The position numbers and the translations under genes are program-made. A model generated the notes under the pieces. It worked only from the letters and a program-made list of their open reading frames with translations, did not search any database and was not told where the DNA came from. This document shows positions 15,867 through 24,984 of a stretch of 64,000 nt of DNA, one piece after another. Position 1 is the stretch's first letter. Every line of letters begins with the position of its first letter. Source of the DNA: Chthoniobacterales bacterium (GTDB lineage Bacteria > Verrucomicrobiota > Verrucomicrobiia > Chthoniobacterales > UBA10450); contig DATENU010000005.1 in the NCBI GenBank assembly GCA_035274845.1, forward strand, positions 49,764 through 113,763, given 5' to 3'.

Positions 15867-16161
15867 CTTTCGTGGTCGCACCGGTGGGGAGATTGACCTC
15901 GTCTGCCGTGATGGCGACACCCTGGTTTTCGTGGAGGTCAAAACCCGGACGCGAGAAGATTTCGGCCGGCCGCTCGATGCTGTCGATCGGGAGAAACGGA
16001 AACGAATTTCTCGCGGTGGGCTGGCCTGGCTACGGCTGCTCGGCGATCCCGACATCCTTTTTCGGTTCGATGTCGTGGAAGTGATCATCGCGGAAGGCGC
16101 CGAGCCACGGCTGCACCTTGTGCAAAATGCTTTCTCGCTCCCGGAACCCTACATCTATTAG
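15709..16161 (+). CDS. yraN: UPF0102 (YraN) family endonuclease-like protein
   Basis: 150 aa. The conserved core begins at LGTRGEKLASKLLRRNGYKI and contains GEIDLVCRDGDTLVFVEVKTR, the D-x(n)-E-V-K pattern of the restriction-endonuclease-like fold. Its cellular role is not established. rnhB-yraN adjacency is common in bacteria. The first about 30 residues overlap the rnhB tail; a later in-frame start cannot be excluded, but the ATG at 15709 is the only one before the conserved part. Confidence 0.88.
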   Translation: MNTGLVRFIDDLSNRWRSRFSSSPPRHLRLGTRGEKLASKLLRRNGYKILSHNFRGRTGGEIDLVCRDGDTLVFVEVKTRTREDFGRPLDAVDREKRKRISRGGLAWLRLLGDPDILFRFDVVEVIIAEGAEPRLHLVQNAFSLPEPYIY

Positions 16162-16169
16162 GCCGCCAA

Positions 16170-18071
16170 CTATTCGACGGTGACGCTTTTTGCCAGGTTG
16201 CGCGGTTTGTCGACGTCGCGGCCTAATTCGACAGCCATGTGGTAGGCCAGCAGCTGGAGCGGAATCACGGTCAGGATCGGGCTGAGGAAGTCGAGCACCT
16301 TCGGCACGACTACAATATCGTCGGCGATTTTTTCGAGGTGTTTTGCGCAGGCGCCCGAGGTAACGGCGATGACGGGGCCTTTCCGGGCCCGGACCTGTTC
16401 GATGTTATTGAGGTTCTTCGAAAAGATGGTGTCGTCCGGTGCGATGAAGACCGAAGGGAGTTCGGGCCGGACGAGCGCGATAATGCCGTGCTTTAATTCC
16501 GCGCTCGGATGGCCTTCGGCAAAAAGGTAGGTTACCTCCTTCAGTTTCAAGGCCGCTTCGACCGCAATCGGGTAATTGAACTGGCGCCCGAAGAAGAGGA
16601 AACCGCTGGCTTGAGCGTATTTCTTCGCAATCGCCTTCATCTGATCGCTGAGTTTCAGCACCTCTTCGATCTTTTCAGGCAACTCTTCGAGCGCCTCAAT
16701 AATTCGGGTTCCCTCGGAGGTCGAAAGGTGCCGCATGCGGCCGAGGAGCAGGCCGATCGTGACCAGGATCGTGACCTGCGACGTAAACGATTTCGTAGCG
16801 GCGACTCCGATCTCGGGGCCAGCGTGCATGTAAACACCGCCGTCGCTTTCCCGAGCGATGGAACTCGCGACATTGTTGCAAATCCCGAGGGTGCGATATC
16901 CTTTTCGCCGGCTCTCCCGCATGGCCCCAAGCGTATCCGCCGTCTCGCCACTCTGACTGATCGCGAACACCAGCGTGTCGCGGGTCATGGGAGTATTGCG
17001 GTGGCGAAATTCGCTGGCGTGTTCCACTTCGGTCGGGATCTGAGCGAGCGCCTCAATCAGGTATTCGCCAATCATGGCCGCGTGCAGCGCCGTTCCGCAG
17101 CCGGTCAAAACCACGCGGCCCACGTCGCGTAACTGGGCCGGGGTCATGTTCAGCCCACCGAGCTTGGCCGTGCATTCCTCTGGGCTGAGCCGGCCGCGCA
17201 TCGCATCGCGCACGGAGCCGGGCTGCTCAAAGATCTCCTTGAGCATGTAATGCGGGTAATCGCCCTTCTTAACGTCGGCGTCCGTGAACTCGACCCTACT
17301 GAGCTGGTAATTGCCTCCCTCGCCGGCGACCGAGCTGATCTCGAATTTATCGCGCTCAACCGCGACGACGTCGAAGTCGTTCAAATAGACCGCGTCCCGG
17401 GTGTAAGCGACGATCGCGCTGACGTCGCTCGCGAGAAAATTCTCCTCTTTGCCAACGCCGAGGACGAGTGGACTGCCGCGGCGCGCGCCGACGATGAAGT
17501 CGGGAATGTCGCGGTGGACGAGTGCAATTCCGTAGGTGCCGATGACCTGGCGCAAAGCGGCGCGAACGGCATCGACGAGACGTCCCTTTTTGTTGGCGAG
17601 ATTCGCCTTGGACTTCCCGTTCGAGCCGGGCTCGGAATCGGCTGCGACAGAGGCGTCGTAAAGTTTCCCAATGAGGTGGGCCAGGACTTCGGTGTCGGTA
17701 TCGGAAGTAAAGTTGCGGTCGCCGTCCCGGATGAGCTGATCTTTTAGCGCCTGGTAATTTTCGATGACGCCGTTATGGACGAGCGCCAGATTTCCGGAGG
17801 CATCGAAATGAGGATGAGCGTTTTGATCGGTGGGTTTGCCATGGGTAGCCCAGCGAGTGTGGCTGATGCCGTAGGTCCCGGTGGGGGGATTGTCGGCCAT
17901 GAGTTTGCCCAGAGCAGCGATCCTCCCGGCGCATTTTCGCGTCTCCACACGATCGCCATCCACGATCGCGACGCCCGCGGAATCGTAGCCCCGATATTCA
18001 AGGCGCCGCAGCCCATCGAGAAGGATGGGCGCCGCCTCCGAACGTCCGACATAGCCGACGATGCCACACAT
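16170..18071 (-). CDS. glmS: Glutamine-fructose-6-phosphate aminotransferase
   Basis: Makes glucosamine 6-phosphate, the first step of UDP-GlcNAc synthesis. 633 aa with catalytic Cys2 (MCGIVGYVGR), the glutaminase domain (SHTRWATHGKPTDQNAHPH, VHNGVIENY), and two SIS domains (ISQSGETADTLGAMR, KSFTSQ, EVTYLFAEGHPSAELKHG), ending DKPRNLAKSVTVE. About 20 extra residues (DSEPGSNGKSKANLANKK) sit in the glutaminase domain before LVDAVRAAL. The 94-base gap to glgC is too short for a glmS ribozyme. Confidence 0.97.
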   Translation of the reverse strand: MCGIVGYVGRSEAAPILLDGLRRLEYRGYDSAGVAIVDGDRVETRKCAGRIAALGKLMADNPPTGTYGISHTRWATHGKPTDQNAHPHFDASGNLALVHNGVIENYQALKDQLIRDGDRNFTSDTDTEVLAHLIGKLYDASVAADSEPGSNGKSKANLANKKGRLVDAVRAALRQVIGTYGIALVHRDIPDFIVGARRGSPLVLGVGKEENFLASDVSAIVAYTRDAVYLNDFDVVAVERDKFEISSVAGEGGNYQLSRVEFTDADVKKGDYPHYMLKEIFEQPGSVRDAMRGRLSPEECTAKLGGLNMTPAQLRDVGRVVLTGCGTALHAAMIGEYLIEALAQIPTEVEHASEFRHRNTPMTRDTLVFAISQSGETADTLGAMRESRRKGYRTLGICNNVASSIARESDGGVYMHAGPEIGVAATKSFTSQVTILVTIGLLLGRMRHLSTSEGTRIIEALEELPEKIEEVLKLSDQMKAIAKKYAQASGFLFFGRQFNYPIAVEAALKLKEVTYLFAEGHPSAELKHGIIALVRPELPSVFIAPDDTIFSKNLNNIEQVRARKGPVIAVTSGACAKHLEKIADDIVVVPKVLDFLSPILTVIPLQLLAYHMAVELGRDVDKPRNLAKSVTVE

Positions 18072-18165
18072 GAGAGGAGCGTGACATTAAGCCGGGACGG
18101 GTGCAACCGGCCGGGCCCGGCGAAAATGTTTGATGGTGAGAGCGGCAATCTGCCTAAATTGATTT

Positions 18166-19512
18166 GTGGACCCGAAAAGCCGCTCTAACCGTCAGCCGCT
18201 GGACGCCACGTCCGCCCTGTCGACTCCCGCGCTCCCTCCCGGAACGACCCGGCGCACCCTGGCGATCGTGATGGGCGGCGGCGCCGGAACCCGTTTGTTT
18301 CCGCTGACGAAGGACCGATCGAAACCCGCCGTTCCGTTGGGCGGCAAATACCGGATCGTGGATATCCCGATCAGCAATTGCCTCAACTCCGGGCTGCGCT
18401 CGATCTACGTGCTCACGCAGTTCAACAGCATGTCGCTGCATCGCCATATCCAGGCGAGCTACAAGTTCGACAATTTTTCGCGCAGCTTCGTCGACATCCT
18501 CGCGGCCCAGCAAACGCCGGAAGGCTCTCAATGGTATCAGGGCACGGCCGACGCTGTCCGGCAAAACATGCGCTACTTTCTGGAGCACCCTTTCGATTAC
18601 TACATCATCCTCAGCGGCGATCAGCTTTATCGAATGGATTTTCGGGCGCTCCTGCATCAGCACATCCGTTCCGGCGCTGATATCACGCTCGCGATCAAAC
18701 CGGTCCCGCGCGAACAGGCGTCGGACTTCGGGATCATGCTGAGTGACGCGGATCGGCGCGTTACTCATTTTGTCGAGAAGCCGAAGGACCCGAGCGTCCT
18801 GAACGAATTCAAAATGGGGCCCGAGCTTCTCGCCTCGGCTGGATCGGCCCCCGGCGCGGAACTCTACCAGGCGTCGATGGGCATTTATGTCTTCAATCGA
18901 GACGTGCTCGTGGAATGCCTCGACAACGATTTGGTTGATTTCGGGAAGCACATCATTCCCCAAGCTATTCAGGAACGGCAGGTGAGCGGTTACGTCTTCA
19001 ATGGCTATTGGGAGGATATCGGGACGATCCGGGCGTTTTACGAAGCCAATCTCGATCTCACAGACTTGCTGCCGAGCTACAGTTTTTTCGAGGCCGCGGC
19101 TCCGATCTACACTCACCCGCGATTCTTGCCGGGCAGCAAGATCAACGGAGCGACTCTGCGCCAGGCGATCATCGCGGATGGTTGCATTATCTCAGATGCG
19201 CACCTTGAGCGGTCGGTCATTGGAGTTCGCAGTATCATCCAAAGCGGGGCGACGATTCGAAACAGCATCGTAATGGGCGCTGACTATTATGAGACGGATG
19301 CTGGAGCGCAACGCGGATCGCCGCCCATCGGGATCGGGCGCAACTGTGTGATCGATCGCGCGATCATCGACAAGAATGCCCGGATCGCGGATGGAGTGGT
19401 GATTACACCCGAAGGAAAACCGGCGGACATGGACGCCGGCAACTACTTCATCCGCGATGGGATCGTGGTGGTGCCCAAAAACGCGGTGATTCCGCCCGGA
19501 TTCTGGATTTAG
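18166..19512 (+). CDS. glgC: Glucose-1-phosphate adenylyltransferase (ADP-glucose pyrophosphorylase)
   Basis: Commits glucose 1-phosphate to glycogen synthesis. 448 aa. Nucleotidyltransferase N-terminus (VMGGGAGTRLFPLTKDRSKP, AVPLGGKYRIVDIPISNCLN), catalytic ILSGDQLYRMDF, glucose-site FVEKPKDP and NGYWEDIGTI, then a left-handed beta-helix ending VVPKNAVIPPGFWI. GTG start at 18166, divergent from glmS, so amino-sugar and storage-sugar synthesis share a promoter region. Confidence 0.95.
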   Translation: MDPKSRSNRQPLDATSALSTPALPPGTTRRTLAIVMGGGAGTRLFPLTKDRSKPAVPLGGKYRIVDIPISNCLNSGLRSIYVLTQFNSMSLHRHIQASYKFDNFSRSFVDILAAQQTPEGSQWYQGTADAVRQNMRYFLEHPFDYYIILSGDQLYRMDFRALLHQHIRSGADITLAIKPVPREQASDFGIMLSDADRRVTHFVEKPKDPSVLNEFKMGPELLASAGSAPGAELYQASMGIYVFNRDVLVECLDNDLVDFGKHIIPQAIQERQVSGYVFNGYWEDIGTIRAFYEANLDLTDLLPSYSFFEAAAPIYTHPRFLPGSKINGATLRQAIIADGCIISDAHLERSVIGVRSIIQSGATIRNSIVMGADYYETDAGAQRGSPPIGIGRNCVIDRAIIDKNARIADGVVITPEGKPADMDAGNYFIRDGIVVVPKNAVIPPGFWI

Positions 19513-19524
19513 GAAGGCAGGGCG

Positions 19525-19740
19525 TTACCGGCGTTGCTGGTTGAGCATCGCTCCCTGGCCTTCGCGCTCCCACTTTTGCTGCTCGTTCCACGGCAGAGAC
19601 GTTTCGTGGGTCGCGCTGGGATCGGACACCAGGGCGGGCGGTTCCTTGGATGCGCAGGAACCCAGCGCCGCGGTCGCGGCGAGGATCAGCAGAAATTTGA
19701 CGAATCGAAAGCCAAAGGAATCAGGAATTGTTGCCAGCAT
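19525..19740 (-). CDS. Small lipoprotein (71 aa)
   Basis: Signal FVKFLLILAATAALGSC with a good lipobox (LGSC), then a short polar body (EPPALVSDPSATHETSLPWN, EQQKWEREGQGAML). The SLPW...EGQGAMLNQ end resembles small verrucomicrobial lipoproteins I recall, of unknown function. ATG at 19740 chosen; an upstream ATG at 19755 is possible. Overlaps the end of the coiled-coil gene by 20 bases, implying co-transcription. Confidence 0.6.
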   Translation of the reverse strand: MLATIPDSFGFRFVKFLLILAATAALGSCASKEPPALVSDPSATHETSLPWNEQQKWEREGQGAMLNQQRR

Positions 19741-20515
19741 AAATGACAGTATCACCCGGTTGGACCTGGACGCCGCGCGCCAGGCTGCTGGTAATTATAT
19801 CGCCGATAGCCGTGGCAGGTTCAACTGACGAAATCCGGATCCGGCCAATAAACGAACCACCTCGCAGAACCAGCATTTCGGAGTTCGGCTCGACTCCCTG
19901 GCGGCCGCCGAGGCTCAAGACTACAAAGTTGTAGGCCTGGTTCACGGCGAGAATGGTGCCCCGGATGCCGGGATTTCCTCCGCCGGCCGGTCGATTTCTC
20001 TTTTCCGCTTCAAGCTGGGCCGCCCGTTCCTGAGTCGCTTTCATTTTGTCGGAGAGCAACGTCTTCTCCCGCTCGGCGGCCTCGAGCCGTTTTCGGACGT
20101 CTTCCAATTGAGCTCGCAACTCCGCCGGGGAAGTAGCCGGTGGGCCTGCCGCGACTGCGGCCGGTTTCGGCTCCTCGCCGCGCGTGCTCAATTCAGCGAT
20201 TTCGTTTTCATTTTGGCGCAATCTTGCCTGCAAATCGCCTTTCTCAGCCTGCTCGTGGAGCAGCTCGGCTTCGGTGCGGGCCACCTTCTTCTGGAAATCA
20301 TCGAGTTTCGCCCGGGCGGCGGCGACGGCGGCTTCGCGTTCCGCGGCCTCCTTTTCGCGGACAATACCGCGTCGCTCCGCGGCTGCGCGGCCCGATTCGG
20401 CGCGCCCAGCGTCAGAACGCAGTTCGCGGGTCCTTTTCAGATTCAATACGCCGAAAATCACCGAAAGCGTAAGTAGTAGTACGGTAGCAAGGATCAGATT
20501 CCGGGGGGTAATCAC
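19721..20515 (-). CDS. Membrane-anchored coiled-coil protein with MreC-like C-terminus
   Basis: 264 aa. An N-terminal membrane helix (LILATVLLLTLSVIFGVLNL) is followed by a long Glu/Arg/Ala coiled coil (about residues 35-170) and a small beta-rich domain (RGTILAVNQAYNFVVLSLGG, QGVEPNSEMLVLRGG, GDIITSSLARG, PGDTVIYAG). The last part recalls the beta domains of MreC, which organise the cell-wall elongation machinery. It is not MreC by length or context, so it is best described as an envelope scaffold-like protein of unknown role. Confidence 0.7.
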   Translation of the reverse strand: MITPRNLILATVLLLTLSVIFGVLNLKRTRELRSDAGRAESGRAAAERRGIVREKEAAEREAAVAAARAKLDDFQKKVARTEAELLHEQAEKGDLQARLRQNENEIAELSTRGEEPKPAAVAAGPPATSPAELRAQLEDVRKRLEAAEREKTLLSDKMKATQERAAQLEAEKRNRPAGGGNPGIRGTILAVNQAYNFVVLSLGGRQGVEPNSEMLVLRGGSFIGRIRISSVEPATAIGDIITSSLARGVQVQPGDTVIYAGNNS

Positions 20516-20666
20516 AGCGAGGGGGGCGAGAAGTCGCGGGGGGGTCTAATTCGTATGAAACGGGGACCGCTCTGGCAATCCTATTTGCGTCCCTGGGGGA
20601 GTTTGGCGGCGGAGCCGCTCGCTTTCACGTTGCGCTGATCCGACTTCCATCCTATAGAACCCGAAT

Positions 20667-20819
20667 ATGGGTCAGCAACATCGCAAGAGGGTCAAACGTC
20701 GTCGGCGCGTGGCCTATTTGGAACGCAAGAAAGCAGCGACGAAAGTTGCTCCAGTTCGGCGCGAGCCGGCGAAGAAAAAGACCAAGCCGAAAAAGCAGGC
20801 CGCTCCGGCGGAAACCTAG
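20667..20819 (+). CDS. Very small basic protein (50 aa)
   Basis: Reads MGQQHRKRVKRRRRVAYLER, then KKAATKVAPVRREPAKKKTK and PKKQAAPAET. Extremely Arg/Lys-rich at the N-terminus, with a Lys/Ala/Pro tail like that of histone H1-like or ribosome-associated proteins. I recall similar 'MGQQHRxRVKRRRR' proteins from Verrucomicrobiota. A nucleic-acid-binding role is likely from the charge, but no function is known. Confidence 0.6.
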   Translation: MGQQHRKRVKRRRRVAYLERKKAATKVAPVRREPAKKKTKPKKQAAPAET

Positions 20820-20882
20820 GATCCTTGGGCAGCCGAGGGCTCGCACTGTTGCCGGCTCACCAGGAACCTTTGAGCAGGCAAA

Positions 20883-21287
20883 GTGCGCGCAGAGTATCTA
20901 ATCGTTGACGGCCACAGCGTGATTTTCGCCTGGCCGGAATTGCGCCAACTGCATAAGCGCCGGACCTCCCTCGCGCGAGAGGCGCTGACCAAGAAACTGC
21001 GGGATTACCAGGATTGGACTGGGACGCGAGTCGCCGTGGTTTTCGATGGAAAGGGGAATGCAGTTAGCGAAATTTCAGATCCGGGGGAAATCCAGATTTT
21101 CTATTCGCGTGCCGGTCAAACCGCTGACTCGATCATCGAGCGGCTGGCCAGCAAATATGGTCAGAGTTTCAAGCTTCTGGTCGCGACCAGCGATGTGCTG
21201 GAGCAGGAAACTGCCAGCGCGTGTGGGGCCGAATGCATTTCCGCAGAAGCGCTTCGCTGGCTTCTCGAGGAAGCTTCGCCGGCCTGA
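20883..21287 (+). CDS. YacP-like NYN domain protein
   Basis: 134 aa. The N-terminus YLIVDGHSVIFAWPEL carries the Asp of the PIN-like NYN nuclease fold, followed by VVFDGKGNA, YSRAGQTADSIIERLA (acidic metal site) and LLVATSDVLEQETASACGAE. YacP/Rae1 of Bacillus subtilis is a ribosome-associated endoribonuclease; a similar role is inferred here. GTG start. No nearby partner gives further clues. Confidence 0.8.
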   Translation: MRAEYLIVDGHSVIFAWPELRQLHKRRTSLAREALTKKLRDYQDWTGTRVAVVFDGKGNAVSEISDPGEIQIFYSRAGQTADSIIERLASKYGQSFKLLVATSDVLEQETASACGAECISAEALRWLLEEASPA

Positions 21288-21313
21288 TTTTTCGAGGCGG
21301 ACAGCGCGCGTTA

Positions 21314-21760
21314 TCAGGCGGCGCCGGCCAGGACAGGGTGGGGCCGCGCGAGGGCTTCGCGCCGAGCACGCTGCTGGCAGGTGGCGAGGACGCGGGAGAG
21401 GACGCAATAAAGCTGTTCGATCGGAAGATTCTTGCTCACGTAGCCATTGGCTCCGGCGCGCAACGCGGCATGCATCCGCTCTTCATCGTATCCGACGCCC
21501 GTGAAGACAATGATGGGCAGGGTCACGCTCATTTCCCGGATGAACGAGATCAGCGAAATGCCATCCACCTTGGGCATGTTCAGGTCGACGACCACGACGT
21601 CGCATTTGTGGCGCTCAAGCCAGGCGGCGGTTTGGAAGCCTTCGATGAGGAACTCGCAGGTATGCCCTTTTTGCTTGAGGTAAGTAACGAGGAACTTGGT
21701 GATGGCAGGGTCATCATCGATGAGGAGGAACTCGACGGCATCGCGATTGAGGATTTTCAT
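21314..21760 (-). CDS. Single-domain response regulator (CheY-like receiver)
   Basis: 148 aa receiver with no output domain. Acidic pair D15/D16 (LLIDDDP), phospho-acceptor D59 (VVVVDLNMPKVDG), Thr in IVFTGVG, Lys in YVSKNLP. It presumably relays phosphate or binds a partner, as lone receivers do. Its kinase may be one of those at 22987-27485, but the aldolase gene lies between, so this is a guess. An AT-rich stretch upstream (21765-21800) probably holds its promoter. Confidence 0.9.
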   Translation of the reverse strand: MKILNRDAVEFLLIDDDPAITKFLVTYLKQKGHTCEFLIEGFQTAAWLERHKCDVVVVDLNMPKVDGISLISFIREMSVTLPIIVFTGVGYDEERMHAALRAGANGYVSKNLPIEQLYCVLSRVLATCQQRARREALARPHPVLAGAA

Positions 21761-21946
21761 GGCTGGCTTTCTTTAGAATTACTATAATTCCTATAAGCAC
21801 TATCCTTGCCAAACCGCGCCGGGCCTTGATTTGGACCCCTTTGCGGCCAGCATTGGCCACCGTCCAGCCTCGGACGGGTGTGGTCCTCGGCCTCCGGGCA
21901 GAACGCCCCTGACCCGAGACAACCCAGCGTCTAAGCTTGGCTTAGC

Positions 21947-22900
21947 CTAGCTCTTCAGACTCGCCCGAACCGCATCCAGTTGACCGGCTGAGCCAAGCTT
22001 CCCATTTTTGTGGGCGATGAATTTCGCGTATTCCTCGACAAAGATTTTGCCCGGCGGGCGGAAATCGAATTCGGCCGGTTTGTCTCGGAAAAACTCCCGG
22101 TGGACTCGCGTCCAGACGAGACGGCCATCGGTATCGATGTTTACCTTTGTCACACCGAGCTTGGCGGCCGGAAGATATTCCTCTTCATTTACGCCGCGAG
22201 CCGAGGGATCCAGCTTGCCGCCGGCCGCATTGATGCGCTGCACTTCCTCCACGGGAACGCTCGAACTGCCGTGCATCACAATGGGCATCCCGGGAATCAG
22301 TTTCTTGATCTCCTCAATCACTTCGAAATGGAGACTCTGTTGCCCTTTGAATTTATAGGCGCCATGACTCGTCCCGATGGCGGCCGCGAGCGAATCGCAC
22401 CCAGTGCGCTTCACGAATTCAACCGCCTCTGTCGGGTTCGTTAGCGAAGCGTGTCCTTCATCGACTTTGATGTCCTCCTCGACTCCTCCGAGCTGGCCGA
22501 GCTCGGCTTCGACACTGATGCCTTTCTCGTGGGCTCGATCGACCACCCGCTTGGTAATGGCGATGTTTTCTTCGAACGATTCGTGACTCGCGTCGATCAT
22601 GACGGAGCTGTAGAAACCGGAGGAGATGCAGTCGTAGCAGGTTTCCTCATCGCCATGGTCGAGGTGGACGGCGAAAATCGCTTCGGGAAACATTTCTTCC
22701 GCCGTGCGAATCATGGCTTCGAGCATGCGTTTGTCGGCATATTTCCGGGCCCCTTTTGAAAGCTGGATGATGAACGGCGCCTGGCTTCGAACATTGCCGC
22801 TAAACAGTCCCAGGAGCTGTTCCATGTTGTTGATGTTATAGGCCCCGACGGCAAACTTTCCGTAGGCGACTTTGTAGAGTTGGGCGGTGGTTACGATCAT
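21947..22900 (-). CDS. fba: Class II fructose-bisphosphate aldolase
   Basis: Zinc-dependent cleavage of fructose 1,6-bisphosphate in glycolysis/gluconeogenesis. 317 aa. FAVGAYNINNMEQLLGLF start, catalytic Asp and zinc His in AVHLDHGDEE, SVMIDASHESFEENI, VEAELGQLGGVEED, zinc His in IGTSHGAYKF and MHGSSSVP, and the KVNIDTDGRL phosphate loop. Typical length and complete active site. Stands alone between two signalling genes. Confidence 0.95.
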   Translation of the reverse strand: MIVTTAQLYKVAYGKFAVGAYNINNMEQLLGLFSGNVRSQAPFIIQLSKGARKYADKRMLEAMIRTAEEMFPEAIFAVHLDHGDEETCYDCISSGFYSSVMIDASHESFEENIAITKRVVDRAHEKGISVEAELGQLGGVEEDIKVDEGHASLTNPTEAVEFVKRTGCDSLAAAIGTSHGAYKFKGQQSLHFEVIEEIKKLIPGMPIVMHGSSSVPVEEVQRINAAGGKLDPSARGVNEEEYLPAAKLGVTKVNIDTDGRLVWTRVHREFFRDKPAEFDFRPPGKIFVEEYAKFIAHKNGKLGSAGQLDAVRASLKS

Positions 22901-22924
22901 ACCGTTGAATCTAGGATTTGATGG

Positions 22925-22984
22925 TGGATTCCGAGCGGGGACGGAATCCTAAATCGAAAATCGAAAATCGAAAATCGAAAATGG
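22925..22984. repeat. Inverted repeat followed by AAAATCG tandem repeat
   Basis: GGATTCCG...CGGAATCC inverted repeat (22926-22949) runs into four to five copies of the 7-mer AAAATCG/AAATCGA, ending at the kinase stop codon. Different in sequence from the other elements here but similarly placed between genes. Confidence 0.65.
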
Positions 22985-22986
22985 CG

Positions 22987-24984
22987 TCAGTCGCCGTTCG
23001 GAGTCGCCGGGAGCATGACGCTGACAGAGGTGCCGTGGGGATTGGAGTCGATATCAACGCGGCCGTTGTGATCAAAAATCGTTCGTTTCACAATCGGAAG
23101 GCCCAGGCCCATGCCGCGCGCCTTGGTGGTGCAAAAAGGCGAAAAAATCTTTTCGCGCAGGTCAGGCGAGATGCCCTTGCCGTTATCCTGGACCGTTATG
23201 ACGACACCGCTGGCCCGATCTCCCTCGCGGATCGACTTGGCGGCCAGGGTGATCCGGGGTTTGCTCTGCCCGGAGGTCGCCTCGGCGGCGTTGGCGACGA
23301 GATGGGCAAACGCTTCGGTGAGCGCTTTCTCGTCGCCCAGTACTCTGGGGAGATCGCTCGGCAGCGTCGTATCGACGGCCACCCCATTTTTAGCCACGCG
23401 AACGCGCGCCAGCTCAATGGCCTTTTTCACCGAAGAACGAACATCGACGGGTTTCATCACCAATTCGGTGGGATGAGCGAAGTTATTGATCTGGGTAATA
23501 ATCTTATCGAGCCGATCGATCTCCTGGACGACGATTTCATTGAAATCCTTTCGGAAATCGGGGTCTTCGAAACGCTCCGGAAGCAGCTGGGCAAAGGTCT
23601 TGATCGCTACGAGCGGATTTCGAATTTCGTGGGACATGCTGGCCGCGAGATCCGTCCAGAACGCAGCGCGATCCACCAGGTCCTGTTTCTGGCGAAGATT
23701 TTCCTCGGCGGTCAAATCATGGACCACCGCGACTGCCCCCAGCGGTGTTTTTTGGTCGATCAGGCGGCGCGTCTCGACGGAAAGCGAGCGCCGCGTGTTA
23801 GGATCGATCCATTGTCGCGCCGGTAAATTTTCCTTCGCGTCCAACGTCTCCCGAAGGAAAGTCGCCAGGCGCCCGCCGATTGCTTCGACCGGCTGATTCA
23901 GAGCCTCCCCGGCATTTACGCCGAGGATCTCTTCGGCGGTAGGATTAAACCAGCGAATGTTGGCCTCTTCGTCCGTCGCCACAATTCCGGGCGGAATCGA
24001 TTTTAGGAGGGTTTCGGCGAGAGTTTTTTGGACCGTGACTTCTTCATAGAGGAGAGCATTTTCGAGGACGGTCGAGACGTGCTCGGCGAGCATCATTAGC
24101 CCTTCGAGGTCGTTGTATTCAAAACGCTGGCCAGTGACGCGGTGGCCGAAAAAGAGCCAGCCGATGATGCGACCGCGGGCGTGCATGGGGACGATGACTT
24201 CCGCGCCGAAGGTGTCCAGAGCGCGCCGCATCAGGGCGCGCTGGGCGTGTTCCACCTGGGGAAGATTGGCGCGGGAGATCAGGTGGGCGTGCAGTTCGAA
24301 CCAGCGCACGAGCGAATCGCGCTCGCCATATTCGACTTCGTGGGTCTCCGGCAGACAGCGCAGGCCCGCGCGCAACCGGTAGCGATCGCTTTGTCTTATT
24401 TTGGAAAAAATGCCGACGCGGCCGACGCCAGTGGCATCAGCCACACTTTCAACCACGCTGGCGAGCAGGGTTTCGACATTATCGAATCGGCGAAAAACTC
24501 GGGGGAAACGCATAAGGGGCATGGATGATTCGCGGCGGTCTGGGGTGGGTTCGATGCGCCGCAAAGGTTCGGGCGTGACCGGCACGAGCGCGTGCTCTCG
24601 CAGGTCGCGGTTTTCCTGCAAAACGCGCAGGTGATCAAAGCCGCGGGAAACCAGGGCCTGCAATCGGCGCCGGTCGATCTGCAGATCTTCGGCCGTGTAG
24701 ACGCCTGCTTGCTCTGCCTCGCGGAGAGGATCCGAGCGAGGGGTTCCGAGGGCGATGATCAGGATATCCGGCAACGCCGCCTGGATTTGTTCGAGAAGAT
24801 CGCGAGCCTCTTTCGCCCGCAAATCCAAAATAAGGATGGCGGGACTGTTCTGCTGGAGAACGGCGTCGAGACGATCCGCCGAACTGACATGTCGCACCTG
24901 GGCGAGCGCGGTGAGAAACGCTTTCGCCCGGCGAATCAGATCGGGGTCCTGCGAGTAAAGAATGCAAATAGGAGTGGGGGTCAT
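22987..24984 (-). CDS. Soluble sensor histidine kinase (pseudo-receiver, GAF, PAS, HisKA, HATPase)
   Basis: 665 aa. Residues 1-115 look like a receiver fold ([17 protein letters not shown]...[13 protein letters not shown]) with weak acidic-pocket conservation. A GAF domain (about 165-320), a PAS domain (about 330-440: [17 protein letters not shown]), HisKA with H452 ([20 protein letters not shown]), and an ATPase domain with N, G1 (DNGKGISPD) and G2 ([11 protein letters not shown]) boxes follow. No membrane helices. Its kinase core closely matches that of the upstream gene, so the two are paralogues; its start overlaps that gene's stop by four bases (ATGA). Confidence 0.92.
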   Translation of the reverse strand: MTPTPICILYSQDPDLIRRAKAFLTALAQVRHVSSADRLDAVLQQNSPAILILDLRAKEARDLLEQIQAALPDILIIALGTPRSDPLREAEQAGVYTAEDLQIDRRRLQALVSRGFDHLRVLQENRDLREHALVPVTPEPLRRIEPTPDRRESSMPLMRFPRVFRRFDNVETLLASVVESVADATGVGRVGIFSKIRQSDRYRLRAGLRCLPETHEVEYGERDSLVRWFELHAHLISRANLPQVEHAQRALMRRALDTFGAEVIVPMHARGRIIGWLFFGHRVTGQRFEYNDLEGLMMLAEHVSTVLENALLYEEVTVQKTLAETLLKSIPPGIVATDEEANIRWFNPTAEEILGVNAGEALNQPVEAIGGRLATFLRETLDAKENLPARQWIDPNTRRSLSVETRRLIDQKTPLGAVAVVHDLTAEENLRQKQDLVDRAAFWTDLAASMSHEIRNPLVAIKTFAQLLPERFEDPDFRKDFNEIVVQEIDRLDKIITQINNFAHPTELVMKPVDVRSSVKKAIELARVRVAKNGVAVDTTLPSDLPRVLGDEKALTEAFAHLVANAAEATSGQSKPRITLAAKSIREGDRASGVVITVQDNGKGISPDLREKIFSPFCTTKARGMGLGLPIVKRTIFDHNGRVDIDSNPHGTSVSVMLPATPNGD

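Noticed and set aside
18072..18165. glmS ribozyme upstream of glmS
   Set aside because: Only 94 bases lie between the divergent starts, and no ribozyme core pattern is visible.
20555..20638. 27-codon frame MKRGPLWQSYLRPWGSLAAE... before the basic small protein
   Set aside because: No ribosome site, no recognised similarity and short length; treated as chance.
22951..22984. CRISPR-like array
   Set aside because: Units of 7 bases without spacers form a simple tandem repeat. No array with regular spacers was found in the window.
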